This document shows positions 8,922 to 16,245 of a stretch of 64,000 nucleotides of DNA, in pieces. The translations under genes were made by a program, and so were the position numbers. The stretch is from Lachnospiraceae bacterium (GTDB lineage: Bacteria > Bacillota > Clostridia > Lachnospirales > Lachnospiraceae), in assembly GCA_017473115.1 (NCBI GenBank), contig JAFUNC010000009.1:1-64000 (forward strand). Reading direction: 5' to 3'. The notes under the pieces are model-generated. The model was not told the origin of the DNA, ran no database searches, and saw only the letters and a program-made list of their open reading frames with translations. How positions within the stretch are numbered: position 1 is the stretch's first letter; each line of letters begins with the position of its first letter.

Positions 8922-8949
8922 GTAAATACATTATAACTAATGTATTTAC
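8922..8949. repeat. Perfect 12-bp inverted repeat, operator-like
   Basis: GTAAATACATTA (8922-8933) and its exact reverse complement (8938-8949) flank the loop TAAC. It overlaps the expected start of any transcript made from the -10 box at 8916. It is not followed by a T run, so it is more likely an operator or a 5-prime hairpin than a terminator. Confidence 0.6.
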
Positions 8950-9158
8950 TAAAGAAAAAGTAGAGTACAGAAGAATTTTAGCGGACTACATAAGAGAGAA
9001 TGTAAAGTACCAAAGATAAAATTTTCAACCTGACATACTTCGGAGGAACGGTAAAACGTAAGATACCAATATCCCCCGCCAAAACACAGAAGATAAAAGT
9101 GAAATCAATAAAGGAACTTTTGCATAACATTGTATGATTTGCGAAAGTTCCTTTTTTG
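8950..9158 (+). other. Intergenic region with a possible orphan transcript
   Basis: This stretch between the SARP-type gene and the small alarmone synthetase gene (opposite strand) has no convincing gene. It begins after an activator-type promoter candidate and ends at a good terminator (9111-9158), so a short RNA of about 200 bases is possible. A plus-strand frame open from 9006 to 9137 (43 codons, Lys/Ile-rich) lacks an acceptable start codon. It could equally be a decayed gene. Confidence 0.35.
9111..9158 (+). terminator. Intrinsic terminator
   Basis: A 14-bp stem (9111-9124 with 9140-9153, one G-T pair) is followed by six T residues on the plus strand. No plus-strand gene ends nearby, which is why a small transcript is suspected. 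It is also A-rich on its left flank and could stop the minus-strand direction weakly. Confidence 0.75.
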
Positions 9159-9200
9159 TTTGTCATATAAGAAAAGAGTGTTTGAATTAAAATTATGCAG

Positions 9201-9923
9201 TTATGAGGTTATATCTTCTTCCTGTTGTTGCAACATTTCGGGCGGAAATTTAGGATAAATCTGATTTTTAATATCCTGCATTTTGGAATCCATGTCTGCA
9301 ATGGTATTTGCACATTCCAACAACTGCGCACTAATGGAAACACTGTCAATTTGCGACAAGTCCTTTTTATATTTTAATTCGTGCTCCAGACTGGCCCAGA
9401 AGTCCATGGCAATGGTGCGAAGTTGCACTTCTACTTTGAGAAACTCTTTTCCTTCGGAGAAGAATACCGGAGTTTCTACAATCATATGGTAACTCCGGTA
9501 ACCATTGGTTTTGGGCTCACGGATATAATCTTTATAACTGATCAAACGGATATCATCCTGTTTTAAAAGCATATCCGCAATTTCGTAAATATCATCCACA
9601 AAATCACAAATAACACGAACGCCGGCTACGTCATTTAATTCGTTTTGCATATTTTCCAAGGTAAAAGCAAGTCCTTTGCGCTGAAGTTTATCAATAATAC
9701 TTTTGGGATTCTTGATTCGGGACTTAATTGCGTGAATCGGATTTCTTTTGCTTTTGATGGAAAGTTCTTCATTTAGAACTTCAAACTTGGTCCGGACTTC
9801 TTTGATGGCACAACCGTATTTGGTTACTAATTGTTGGAATTGCTCCATGGAATTGGCCATGGCTTCCTGTACCGCATACTGTTGAAACTGTTCATATAAA
9901 AAGATTTTATCATCCTGTTGCAT
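9201..9923 (-). CDS. relQ: Small alarmone synthetase, RelQ-like (GTP pyrophosphokinase)
   Basis: A 240-residue single-domain (p)ppGpp synthetase that transfers pyrophosphate from ATP to GTP or GDP. It carries the synthetase signature DVAGVRVICDFVDDIYEIA, the substrate loop EPKTNGYRSYHMIV and the VEVQLRTIAMDFWASLEHEL helix. It has no HD hydrolase, TGS or ACT domain, unlike the full-length Rel encoded later in the window. The ATG at 9923 is preceded by a G-rich binding site (GGGGGGG); an upstream in-frame start at 9968 has none. The HD-domain gene lies 75 bases upstream on the same strand, so they may be co-transcribed. Confidence 0.9.
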   Translation of the reverse strand: MQQDDKIFLYEQFQQYAVQEAMANSMEQFQQLVTKYGCAIKEVRTKFEVLNEELSIKSKRNPIHAIKSRIKNPKSIIDKLQRKGLAFTLENMQNELNDVAGVRVICDFVDDIYEIADMLLKQDDIRLISYKDYIREPKTNGYRSYHMIVETPVFFSEGKEFLKVEVQLRTIAMDFWASLEHELKYKKDLSQIDSVSISAQLLECANTIADMDSKMQDIKNQIYPKFPPEMLQQQEEDITS

Positions 9924-9998
9924 AATATATACCCCCCCAAATATACTGTTTACACAAAAATAAAACACGTTAAAATACAGGAAATAATGTCGTTCCCA

Positions 9999-10607
9999 TT
10001 AACAAACATTGTTGTGACTTTCATATAATTTGTATAATTCATATGCAAAATTCACATACTGACAACTACAGGGAAAACGCAAAAAAGAAGGATCCAAATC
10101 CATAACACGCACGCGGTCAAGGGCATCGGCATCTTTTAACATGCGAGCGATTTTTATGGCACGTGGCTTATCGTAAATACCATAGTTGCAAATAATCTCT
10201 TCCATACGGACATCATTGATGGAATGTGCATAGATGGCAGCCTGTACGATAGCCATATCGTCAGGCGGCAAACTAATTACTTCCGGCAATTTCTCGCTGG
10301 AACGTCTGCCATGGTCATCGTCCAAAGAATCATCCCATCTACCGATGTCATGATAGGAGCAGGCCGTTAGTAAAAGACGTGTATCAGCCTCATCGCATCC
10401 GTTTTCCATGGCAATGAGACCGCCGAAGAGAAGAACCCTTTCGATATGCCCTATGCCATGTATGTGACTTTGATATAAGCATTCTTTTTTCAGCACTTTT
10501 ACATAATATTCAAAAACCGGCCATAAATGCCAATTTTTGAGAGATTTAATCTCTGTATCTATGGTGCTGTTTTCCGATTGAAGTAAATGCAGTAATACAG
10601 AATCCAT
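9999..10607 (-). CDS. HD-domain phosphohydrolase
   Basis: A 202-residue HD-superfamily protein. The metal-binding histidines are seen in HIHGIGHIERV and the signature in SYHDIGRW, followed by DDDHGRRSSEKLPEV and the distal acidic pair KDADALDRVRV. These make a complete HD site, probably with a phosphomonoesterase or phosphodiesterase role on a nucleotide. It lies directly upstream of the RelQ-like gene on the same strand with an AGGAAGGGTG binding site before its ATG. The neighbour hints at nucleotide or alarmone metabolism, but the substrate cannot be read from sequence. Confidence 0.8.
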   Translation of the reverse strand: MDSVLLHLLQSENSTIDTEIKSLKNWHLWPVFEYYVKVLKKECLYQSHIHGIGHIERVLLFGGLIAMENGCDEADTRLLLTACSYHDIGRWDDSLDDDHGRRSSEKLPEVISLPPDDMAIVQAAIYAHSINDVRMEEIICNYGIYDKPRAIKIARMLKDADALDRVRVMDLDPSFLRFPCSCQYVNFAYELYKLYESHNNVC

Positions 10608-10778
10608 GCATTATCACCCTTCCTGAATTATGCCGGTAATCCTTAAAATACCGGATAAAAAACAATTCAATTTTATATTTAACAGTATAACATATTTGGG
10701 CAAGGAAATAAACCAACGAATCGTGAAATAATTGTTAATACATTGCGAACAAAACGAAATACAAAAGAGTTGGGGAGG

Positions 10779-10806
10779 TTGACTTTTTAACATAGATTGT
10801 TATACT
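10779..10806 (+). promoter_or_regulatory. Sigma-A promoter of the suf unit
   Basis: TTGACT (10779-10784) and TATACT (10801-10806) are separated by 16 bases, 39 bases upstream of sufC. This is the clear housekeeping promoter for sufC and the following genes. A short inverted repeat CCGGTA-N10-TACCGG at 10626-10647 or close by lies further upstream in the divergent gap; its role is unknown. Confidence 0.7.
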
Positions 10807-10844
10807 AAAAGGTGGTGTTTTAGGACAAAGAGAGGAGCAGAAAA

Positions 10845-11573
10845 ATGCTTGAATTAAGAAATGTATCCTACAGTGTGGAAGAGAACAGTACACAGAAGGA
10901 AATAATTAAAAATATAAATGTAACAATCAATGACGGTTTTGTGGCAATTACAGGGCCAAACGGCGGTGGTAAATCCACTATGGCTAAATTAATTGCCGGC
11001 ATTATTAAGCCTACATCGGGCAGGATTTTATTGGATGGCGTAGATATTACAGACGTATCCATTACGGACAGAGCCAATATGGGGATTAGTTTTGCATTCC
11101 AGCAACCGGTACGTTTTAAAGGAATTACCGTAAAAGATTTGATTACTTTGGCAGCAGGTAAGAAGATTACCGTTACAGAGGCTTGTAAATATTTATCGGA
11201 AGTCGGTTTGTGCGCAAAGGAATATATTAACCGTGAGGTAAATGCCAGCCTTTCCGGCGGTGAATTGAAGCGTATCGAGATTGCTATGATTATGGCTCGA
11301 GGAACGAAGGTTTCCGTATTTGATGAACCGGAAGCAGGTATTGACCTTTGGAGTTTTAAGAATTTAATACAGGTATTTGAGAATATGCATGCTAAAATGG
11401 GCGGTTCCATTATTATTATTTCACATCAGGAGCGTATTTTAAATATTGCGGATGAAATTATTGTTCTTGCAAACGGTGAAGTATCTGCGCAGGGCAAGAA
11501 AGATGATGTGTTGCCGAGTCTCTTATACGGAGACGTGGGTTGTAAAACATTGCTTGATAAAATGGAGCAGTAG
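10845..11573 (+). CDS. sufC: Fe-S cluster assembly ATPase SufC
   Basis: A 242-residue ABC-type ATPase of the SUF iron-sulfur cluster scaffold. Walker A GPNGGGKST (near residue 38), signature LSGGELKRIEIAMI and Walker B VSVFDEPEAGID are present, with the H-loop IIISHQERIL. The SufC-type features are the E-A-G-I-D after Walker B and the absence of membrane partner genes. The next gene, 20 bases downstream, is the SufB/SufD-like scaffold. No sufS, sufU or separate second scaffold is nearby, so this is the minimal two-gene SUF arrangement found in many anaerobes and archaea. Confidence 0.9.
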   Translation: MLELRNVSYSVEENSTQKEIIKNINVTINDGFVAITGPNGGGKSTMAKLIAGIIKPTSGRILLDGVDITDVSITDRANMGISFAFQQPVRFKGITVKDLITLAAGKKITVTEACKYLSEVGLCAKEYINREVNASLSGGELKRIEIAMIMARGTKVSVFDEPEAGIDLWSFKNLIQVFENMHAKMGGSIIIISHQERILNIADEIIVLANGEVSAQGKKDDVLPSLLYGDVGCKTLLDKMEQ

Positions 11574-11593
11574 GAAAGAAAGGCAGGATAAAA

Positions 11594-12511
11594 ATGGACG
11601 CAATTCAGAAGAATTTATTGGAACAGGTGGCAGACCTTCATGAAATTCCGACCGGGGCATATAACATTCGCTCTAACGGAGGGCTTGCAGGACGTAATAC
11701 AACTGCCAACATAGATATTATTACCAAAGAGGACAAGCCCGGAATTGATATTATCATTAAATCCGGAACCAAAAAAGAAAGTCTTCATATCCCGGTACTT
11801 TTAACACAGTCGGGCATTAAGGAGTCCGTATACAATGATTTTATCATTGGCGAAGATTGTGATGTTACCATTATCGCAGGATGCGGTATTCATAACGGTG
11901 GCAAAGAAGGTACGGAACATAGCGGTATTCATAGTTTTGTGGTAGGAAAAAATTCCAAAGTAAAATACGTGGAGAAGCATTACGGAAGCGGTGAAGGTAC
12001 CGGTGAACGTGTTATGAATCCCACCACAATTATTGAATTAAAAGAAGGTGCGTATCTGGAAATGGATACGGTACAGATTAAAGGTGTGGATTCTACCAAG
12101 AGGACCACGAAAGCGACTTTGGGCGACAATGCTACGCTTGTAATCAAAGAGAAAATTATGACTCACGGTAAGCAGACCGCGGAGACTGATTTTGAAGTGA
12201 ATTTGGATGGCGAGAATTCAGGTGCAAATGTAATTTCGCGTTCGGTTGCCAAGGATGACTCTTATCAGTTGTTTTTATCCAAAATCAACGGTAACAATAA
12301 GTGTCACGGTCATACGGAATGTGATGCTATTATTATGGATAAGGCATGCGTACGTGCAGTTCCTGAAATTACCGCGAATCATATTGACGCAAGTCTGATT
12401 CATGAAGCGGCTATCGGTAAAATTGCCGGAGAACAATTGATTAAGTTAATGACTTTAGGTCTTACGGAAGAAGAGGCGGAAGCACAGATTGTCAGTGGTT
12501 TCCTGAAATAG
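11594..12511 (+). CDS. SufB/SufD-like Fe-S scaffold protein
   Basis: A 305-residue protein homologous to the core beta-helix of SufB and SufD (about 420-480 residues in the full systems). Recognisable segments are the strand-rich middle (VKYVEKHYGSGEGTGERVM, then EMDTVQIKGVDST) and the conserved C-terminal tract HTECDAIIMDK...VPEITANH...LIHEAAIGKIAGEQL, where E and H residues line the SufC-facing and cluster site. The N-terminal extension of classical SufB is missing, consistent with the ancestral SufBC type. It partners with the adjacent SufC. Cys122-like GCGIHNGG motif could be a ligand; this is inference. Confidence 0.85.
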   Translation: MDAIQKNLLEQVADLHEIPTGAYNIRSNGGLAGRNTTANIDIITKEDKPGIDIIIKSGTKKESLHIPVLLTQSGIKESVYNDFIIGEDCDVTIIAGCGIHNGGKEGTEHSGIHSFVVGKNSKVKYVEKHYGSGEGTGERVMNPTTIIELKEGAYLEMDTVQIKGVDSTKRTTKATLGDNATLVIKEKIMTHGKQTAETDFEVNLDGENSGANVISRSVAKDDSYQLFLSKINGNNKCHGHTECDAIIMDKACVRAVPEITANHIDASLIHEAAIGKIAGEQLIKLMTLGLTEEEAEAQIVSGFLK

Positions 12512-12519
12512 GAGAGCAT

Positions 12520-13299
12520 ATGAAAAAAGGAATGCAGGGGTTGTTGCTTGTTTTGCTTTTGACCATTATTTTTACCGGTTGCAATAGCAATGAACGATCG
12601 GAAGAAAGTATCTCTGAAAGCGTAAAACCTTCGGAAGAAGCAACAACGTCGGAGGATAAGATGTTGACGGTTTTCGGTGAGATTGACCGGGAAGAATTGT
12701 TAGAAAAACTAAAATCTTCCGTTATACGTATTGAGGCGGATGCCAGGGATGAGTCAGGTGCTGTGATTACATTGGGCGGAAGCGGTGTGATAATCGATAT
12801 TACGGATTCCTACATTGATATTGTAACCGCAAGTCATGTGGTGGAGCAGACAGCCAAACCGTTGGTATACTTTTATGGTGGCGGTATCGCATATGGCAGT
12901 GTTTTGGCGTATGGAAAGTATAGTGATGTGGCTTTTATCCGCGTGGAAGTTGATGATGCGTCTGAAAGTGTTATGGAAGTAATCGGTGAAGCACATATTG
13001 CCGACAATGAGGCATATTCGGCGCTTGTAACAGGCGAAAGTGTATATATGCTGGGTTCTTCCGCTCGGGTTGCGGAAGATGTGGTGCAGGGCACTGTAAA
13101 AGAGATGTATGTGTTTGTTGCCTTGTTCCAAAACGAAATGCTTGTTTGCTGCGGAGCAGTTACAGACGGTATGTCAGGCGGCGGCACTTTTGATGCACAG
13201 GGCAATCTTATCGGTGTTCTTGTAGGAACCAATGATGTAGATGCCGTAAGTGTGGCAATTACAGATGTACTGTCAGAATATCGCAGTATTTCACAGTAA
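12520..13299 (+). CDS. Exported trypsin-like serine protease lipoprotein
   Basis: A 259-residue extracytoplasmic protease of the HtrA/trypsin fold without a PDZ domain. The signal peptide ends FTGC, so Cys21 is the predicted lipid anchor. The catalytic triad is visible: His106 in TASHVV, Asp136 in YSDVAFIRV and Ser219 in DGMSGGGTF. It is shorter than the usual HtrA because it stops after the protease domain. The ATG follows GGAGAG and comes only eight bases after the SufB/D-like gene, so it is transcribed with suf genes. Why a surface protease rides in this operon is not obvious. Confidence 0.85.
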   Translation: MKKGMQGLLLVLLLTIIFTGCNSNERSEESISESVKPSEEATTSEDKMLTVFGEIDREELLEKLKSSVIRIEADARDESGAVITLGGSGVIIDITDSYIDIVTASHVVEQTAKPLVYFYGGGIAYGSVLAYGKYSDVAFIRVEVDDASESVMEVIGEAHIADNEAYSALVTGESVYMLGSSARVAEDVVQGTVKEMYVFVALFQNEMLVCCGAVTDGMSGGGTFDAQGNLIGVLVGTNDVDAVSVAITDVLSEYRSISQ

Positions 13300-13364
13300 G
13301 AAAAATGTATTTTACGCAGAGTATGCGCACAAATAAATCAAAGTCAAAGAAAGGAAGAAGAAAG

Positions 13365-14609
13365 ATGACTAAGATTGATATTGTTTCCGGTTTTTTGGGC
13401 GCCGGAAAAACCACTTTTATACAGAAGATGTTAAAAGATGTTTTACATAAGGAGAAGGTTGTTTTAATTGAGAATGAATTCGGTGAAATCGGTATTGACG
13501 GCGGATTCTTAAAAGAGGCCGGTGTGGAAATCCGAGAAATGAATTCGGGCTGTATTTGCTGCTCGTTGGTAGGTGATTTTGGTACTGCCTTAAAAGAAGT
13601 AATTGCAACATATACTCCTGAGCGTGTTTTGATTGAGCCTTCGGGCGTTGGTAAATTATCGGATGTTATTAAGGCTGTGGCTGACTTGAATCAGGATGCG
13701 GAAATGGCAGATGTTAAGTTGAATTCGGCAGTTGCGGTAGTAGATGTTTCCAAATGTAAAATGTACATCAAGAACTTTGGCGAGTTTTTCATCAATCAGA
13801 TTGAAAATGCAGGCACGATTGTGTTGAGCCGTACGCAGAATGTCAGCGAGGATAAGGTGCAGACAGCAGTAGAACTTTTAAGACAGCATAATGAAAAGGC
13901 GACGATTATCACAACGCCTTGGGACAGCATTGACGGTGCAAAGATTCTTGAAACAATGGAAGCCGGTAAGTCTTTGGAAGAAGAATTGATGGAAGAGATG
14001 AAGAAGCATCATCATGAACATCACCATCATGACCATGATGAAGATTGCGACTGCGGATGCCATGACCATCATCATGAGCACCACCATCACGACCATGATG
14101 AAGACTGTGACTGCGGATGCCATGAACACGAGCATCATGAACACCACCATCACGACCATGATGAAGACTGTGACTGCGGATGCCATGACCATCATCATGA
14201 ACACCACCATCACGACCATGATGAAGATTGCGACTGCGGATGCCACGATCATGAGCATCATCACCACGACCATGGTGAAGAATGCACTTGCGGATGCCAT
14301 GACCATGACGGACATCATCATCACCATCATGCGGATGAAGTGTTTGCAAGCTGGGGATTTGAAACACCCAAGAGCTATACCAAGGATGAAATTGCAGATA
14401 TCTTAGATGCATTGGAAGATGCCGGAAAGTACGGATTTGTATTGCGTGCCAAGGGTATGGTTCCTGATAAAGACGGCGGATTCATTTATTTTGACTATGT
14501 GCCCGATGAGAAGAATATCCGTAACGGTTCGCCAGAAGTTACCGGTAAAATCTGCGTAATCGGCAGCAAAATTTCCGAAGACAATTTGAAAGCATTATTT
14601 GGAGTGTAA
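13365..14609 (+). CDS. G3E (COG0523/CobW-like) GTPase with His/Cys-rich insert
   Basis: A 414-residue metal-chaperone GTPase. Walker A GFLGAGKTT (residues 9-17) and the metal site GCICC (Cys63, Cys65, Cys66) are clear; the guanine-specificity NKxD motif is replaced by SRTQ. Residues 215-322 are a low-complexity metal-binding insert with 50 His and 15 Cys built from five units ending in a C-x-C-G-C-H type motif. The C-terminal CobW domain follows (KGMVPDKDGGFIYFDYVPD). Zinc, nickel or cobalt binding is likely; which one is unknown. The ATG at 13365 follows GGAAGAAG; the upstream in-frame start at 13305 is rejected. A second G3E gene begins one base after this stop codon. Confidence 0.9.
   Translation: MTKIDIVSGFLGAGKTTFIQKMLKDVLHKEKVVLIENEFGEIGIDGGFLKEAGVEIREMNSGCICCSLVGDFGTALKEVIATYTPERVLIEPSGVGKLSDVIKAVADLNQDAEMADVKLNSAVAVVDVSKCKMYIKNFGEFFINQIENAGTIVLSRTQNVSEDKVQTAVELLRQHNEKATIITTPWDSIDGAKILETMEAGKSLEEELMEEMKKHHHEHHHHDHDEDCDCGCHDHHHEHHHHDHDEDCDCGCHEHEHHEHHHHDHDEDCDCGCHDHHHEHHHHDHDEDCDCGCHDHEHHHHDHGEECTCGCHDHDGHHHHHHADEVFASWGFETPKSYTKDEIADILDALEDAGKYGFVLRAKGMVPDKDGGFIYFDYVPDEKNIRNGSPEVTGKICVIGSKISEDNLKALFGV
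14007..14330 (+). repeat. Tandem coding repeat in the GTPase His/Cys insert
   Basis: Near-identical units of about 60-63 bases, each encoding a His run followed by D-H-D-E-D-C-D-C-G-C, occur four times with a fifth diverged copy. Such DNA can change copy number by slippage, so the number of metal-binding units may vary between strains. It also explains the long spurious antisense reading frames here. Confidence 0.9.
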
Positions 14610-14610
14610 A

Positions 14611-15543
14611 ATGAAAGCAGTATATATTATTAACGGTTTTTTGGAAAGCGGTAAAACAGAGTTCATTCAGTTTACCATGCAACAGCCTTATTTTAAAAGC
14701 AAAGAAAAGACCTTACTTTTACTTTGTGAAGAAGGCGAATTGGAATATGAAGAAGCACTCTTAAAAGAAACCAATACCGTAATGGAAATCATTGAACGTA
14801 AAGAGGATTTTAATTCGTCCAAATTGATGGAACTTGAGAAGAAGCACAGACCGGGACGTATTATCATTGAGTACAACGGTATGTGGCCTTATAAGGATTT
14901 GAAGTTCCCCTGGCACTGGAAAATCGGTCAGCAGATTACCATTATCAACGCCCAGACCTTCCCGATGTATTACACCAATATGCGCGGAATGATTGGTGAT
15001 ATGGTGCGTAAGTCGGAGTTGATTATTTTTAACCGATGCGATGGCCTTACCAAGGAATTGCCTACATATAAAAGAAATATGATGGCGTTAAACCGCGAAG
15101 CAGAAATTGTATTTGAAGACAAAGACGGTGAAGTGACGGCAACCATGGAAGAAGAACTTCCCTATGATGTGAAAGCGGATCATATTGATTTGACCGATGA
15201 AACCTATGGTATTTGGTTCTTTGATATGCTGGATATGCCGGAACGTTATGAAGGCAAGAGTGTAAGTTTTCTTGCAACTACGGTTCGACCGAACGGCTTC
15301 CCGAAGGGGCATTTTGTGCCCGGCAGACAGGCTATGACCTGTTGTGCGGATGACATTGCCTTTCTTGGGTTTGTGGCGAAGTGGAAGGGCGCTGAAAACT
15401 TTGAAAACGGTACCTGGGTAAAGGTGACTGCGGTTGTGAAGTTTGAATACTGGGCAGATTACAACGGAGAAGGCCCTGTATTATACGCAACGGAAGTAGA
15501 GCCTGCGAAGGCACCGAAAGAAGAGATTATTAATTTGGTATAA
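14611..15543 (+). CDS. G3E-type GTPase fused to a YcgQ/DUF1980-like domain
   Basis: A 310-residue second G3E GTPase. Walker A is GFLESGKTE (residues 9-17). It lacks the CxCC metal motif, and the usual NKxD position reads NRCDG, still compatible with guanine binding. Residues about 205-305 do not look like the CobW C-terminal domain; they resemble the DUF1980 domain of YcgQ, with a R-x-A-M-T-C-C-A-D-D core at residues 238-247 (Cys244, Cys245) and a W-V-K-V-T-A-V strand. YcgQ proteins are known neighbours of COG0523 GTPases and permeases, so the fusion makes sense in metal handling. The ATG at 14611 follows GGAG at the end of the upstream gene. Confidence 0.8.
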   Translation: MKAVYIINGFLESGKTEFIQFTMQQPYFKSKEKTLLLLCEEGELEYEEALLKETNTVMEIIERKEDFNSSKLMELEKKHRPGRIIIEYNGMWPYKDLKFPWHWKIGQQITIINAQTFPMYYTNMRGMIGDMVRKSELIIFNRCDGLTKELPTYKRNMMALNREAEIVFEDKDGEVTATMEEELPYDVKADHIDLTDETYGIWFFDMLDMPERYEGKSVSFLATTVRPNGFPKGHFVPGRQAMTCCADDIAFLGFVAKWKGAENFENGTWVKVTAVVKFEYWADYNGEGPVLYATEVEPAKAPKEEIINLV

Positions 15544-15548
15544 TTTTT

Positions 15549-15581
15549 AAACCGGCAAGGATTATCCTTGTCGGTTTTTTG
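15549..15581. terminator. Bidirectional terminator between convergent genes
   Basis: An 11-bp stem (15550-15560 with 15566-15576) followed by a T run on the plus strand, with an A-rich left flank on the other. It ends the suf-protease-GTPase unit and overlaps the last codons of the small membrane protein gene on the minus strand. Confidence 0.8.
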
Positions 15582-15846
15582 CTTTTTTACGTATAATCGT
15601 CAGCGCAGTTATAGACACGATACAAATAAAAATGGCAATTCCATACACCATAAAATCCACATCCAGTCTATCCAACCAGGTAGGATACGGTGCAGTATAC
15701 ATAGCCGGATGTTTTTTATAATCCGTATACACGTGAAGAAATCTGCCGGTCAGACTTCCCAATAAACATAATGTCAAACAGAATAAGAATCTTTTGACTT
15801 TTATAAGAGTTTCTGTTTTGGCGGTATTTGGTTGTTTGTTTGTCAT
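15562..15846 (-). CDS. Small two-helix membrane protein, unknown function
   Basis: A 94-residue protein with two predicted membrane helices, about residues 20-40 (FLFCLTLCLLGSLTGRFLHV) and 66-86. The loop between them is Pro/Tyr-rich (HPAMYTAPYPTWLDRLD). An AAGGAG site precedes the ATG by nine bases, which supports a real gene. No family was recognised. It stands alone between the GTPase unit and the Rpn-type gene. Confidence 0.6.
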   Translation of the reverse strand: MTNKQPNTAKTETLIKVKRFLFCLTLCLLGSLTGRFLHVYTDYKKHPAMYTAPYPTWLDRLDVDFMVYGIAIFICIVSITALTIIRKKAKNRQG

Positions 15847-16245
15847 AGTAGTGCTCCTTTTGGATGTTTCTAAATATAAAACACATAAAAGGAGAAAAAG
15901 GTTTCAAAATTTTGTCGAAATTTGTCGCGCGATGAATTTATGCAGGTTGCACATAGACAAGAGCAAGTTACAGTGTTATGATAAGCGCAAAGCATGTAAT
16001 ATTTCTTTTATAGATTCTTTGTTTGTGAAGAGTTTGATTCTAATTCAATTCTATGAATTCTGCAGGAATGGTTATATATCGGCAAGTAATGAACAGGTTG
16101 TTTGGTCTGTTGCTGAGATGAAAATGCGTTCCGTGTAAAGAAAATCTGTGCTTTTAGTTCAACCAATCAATTGAATAAGCAGGAGATTTTCAAGAAGCAA
16201 TTTGTAAAAGATTCTCCTGCGCCGATGTATTCGGGAAGGAGGATT
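15847..16245. other. Intergenic region, nothing assigned
   Basis: About 400 bases between the small membrane protein gene and the Rpn-type nuclease gene. A plus-strand frame runs through it from 15794 but it overlaps the minus-strand gene, has no binding site and looks non-coding. No terminator, tRNA or clear promoter was seen. It may hold promoters for the two divergent genes or be decayed sequence. Confidence 0.5.

Noticed and set aside
9006-9137. Plus-strand 43-codon Lys-rich open frame
   Set aside because: No ATG, GTG or TTG start with a ribosome binding site; the only ATG upstream is followed at once by a stop. Kept only as a remark in the intergenic entry.
8978-9166. Minus-strand 62-codon frame beside the alarmone synthetase
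   Set aside because: It runs antisense to the terminator and suspected orphan transcript, has no binding site and no recognisable motif.
14007-14330. Possible CRISPR-like direct repeats
   Set aside because: The repeats are contiguous coding units without unique spacers, within an intact gene frame; no cas genes are nearby.
13878-14412. Two long minus-strand and one plus-strand reading frames across the His-rich GTPase insert
   Set aside because: They are low-complexity shadows (Met/Val or His/Asp runs) of the repeated coding DNA, with no ribosome binding site and no family resemblance.
15794-16138. Plus-strand 114-codon frame
   Set aside because: It overlaps the small membrane protein gene on the opposite strand, which has a good ribosome binding site, and its own start has none.
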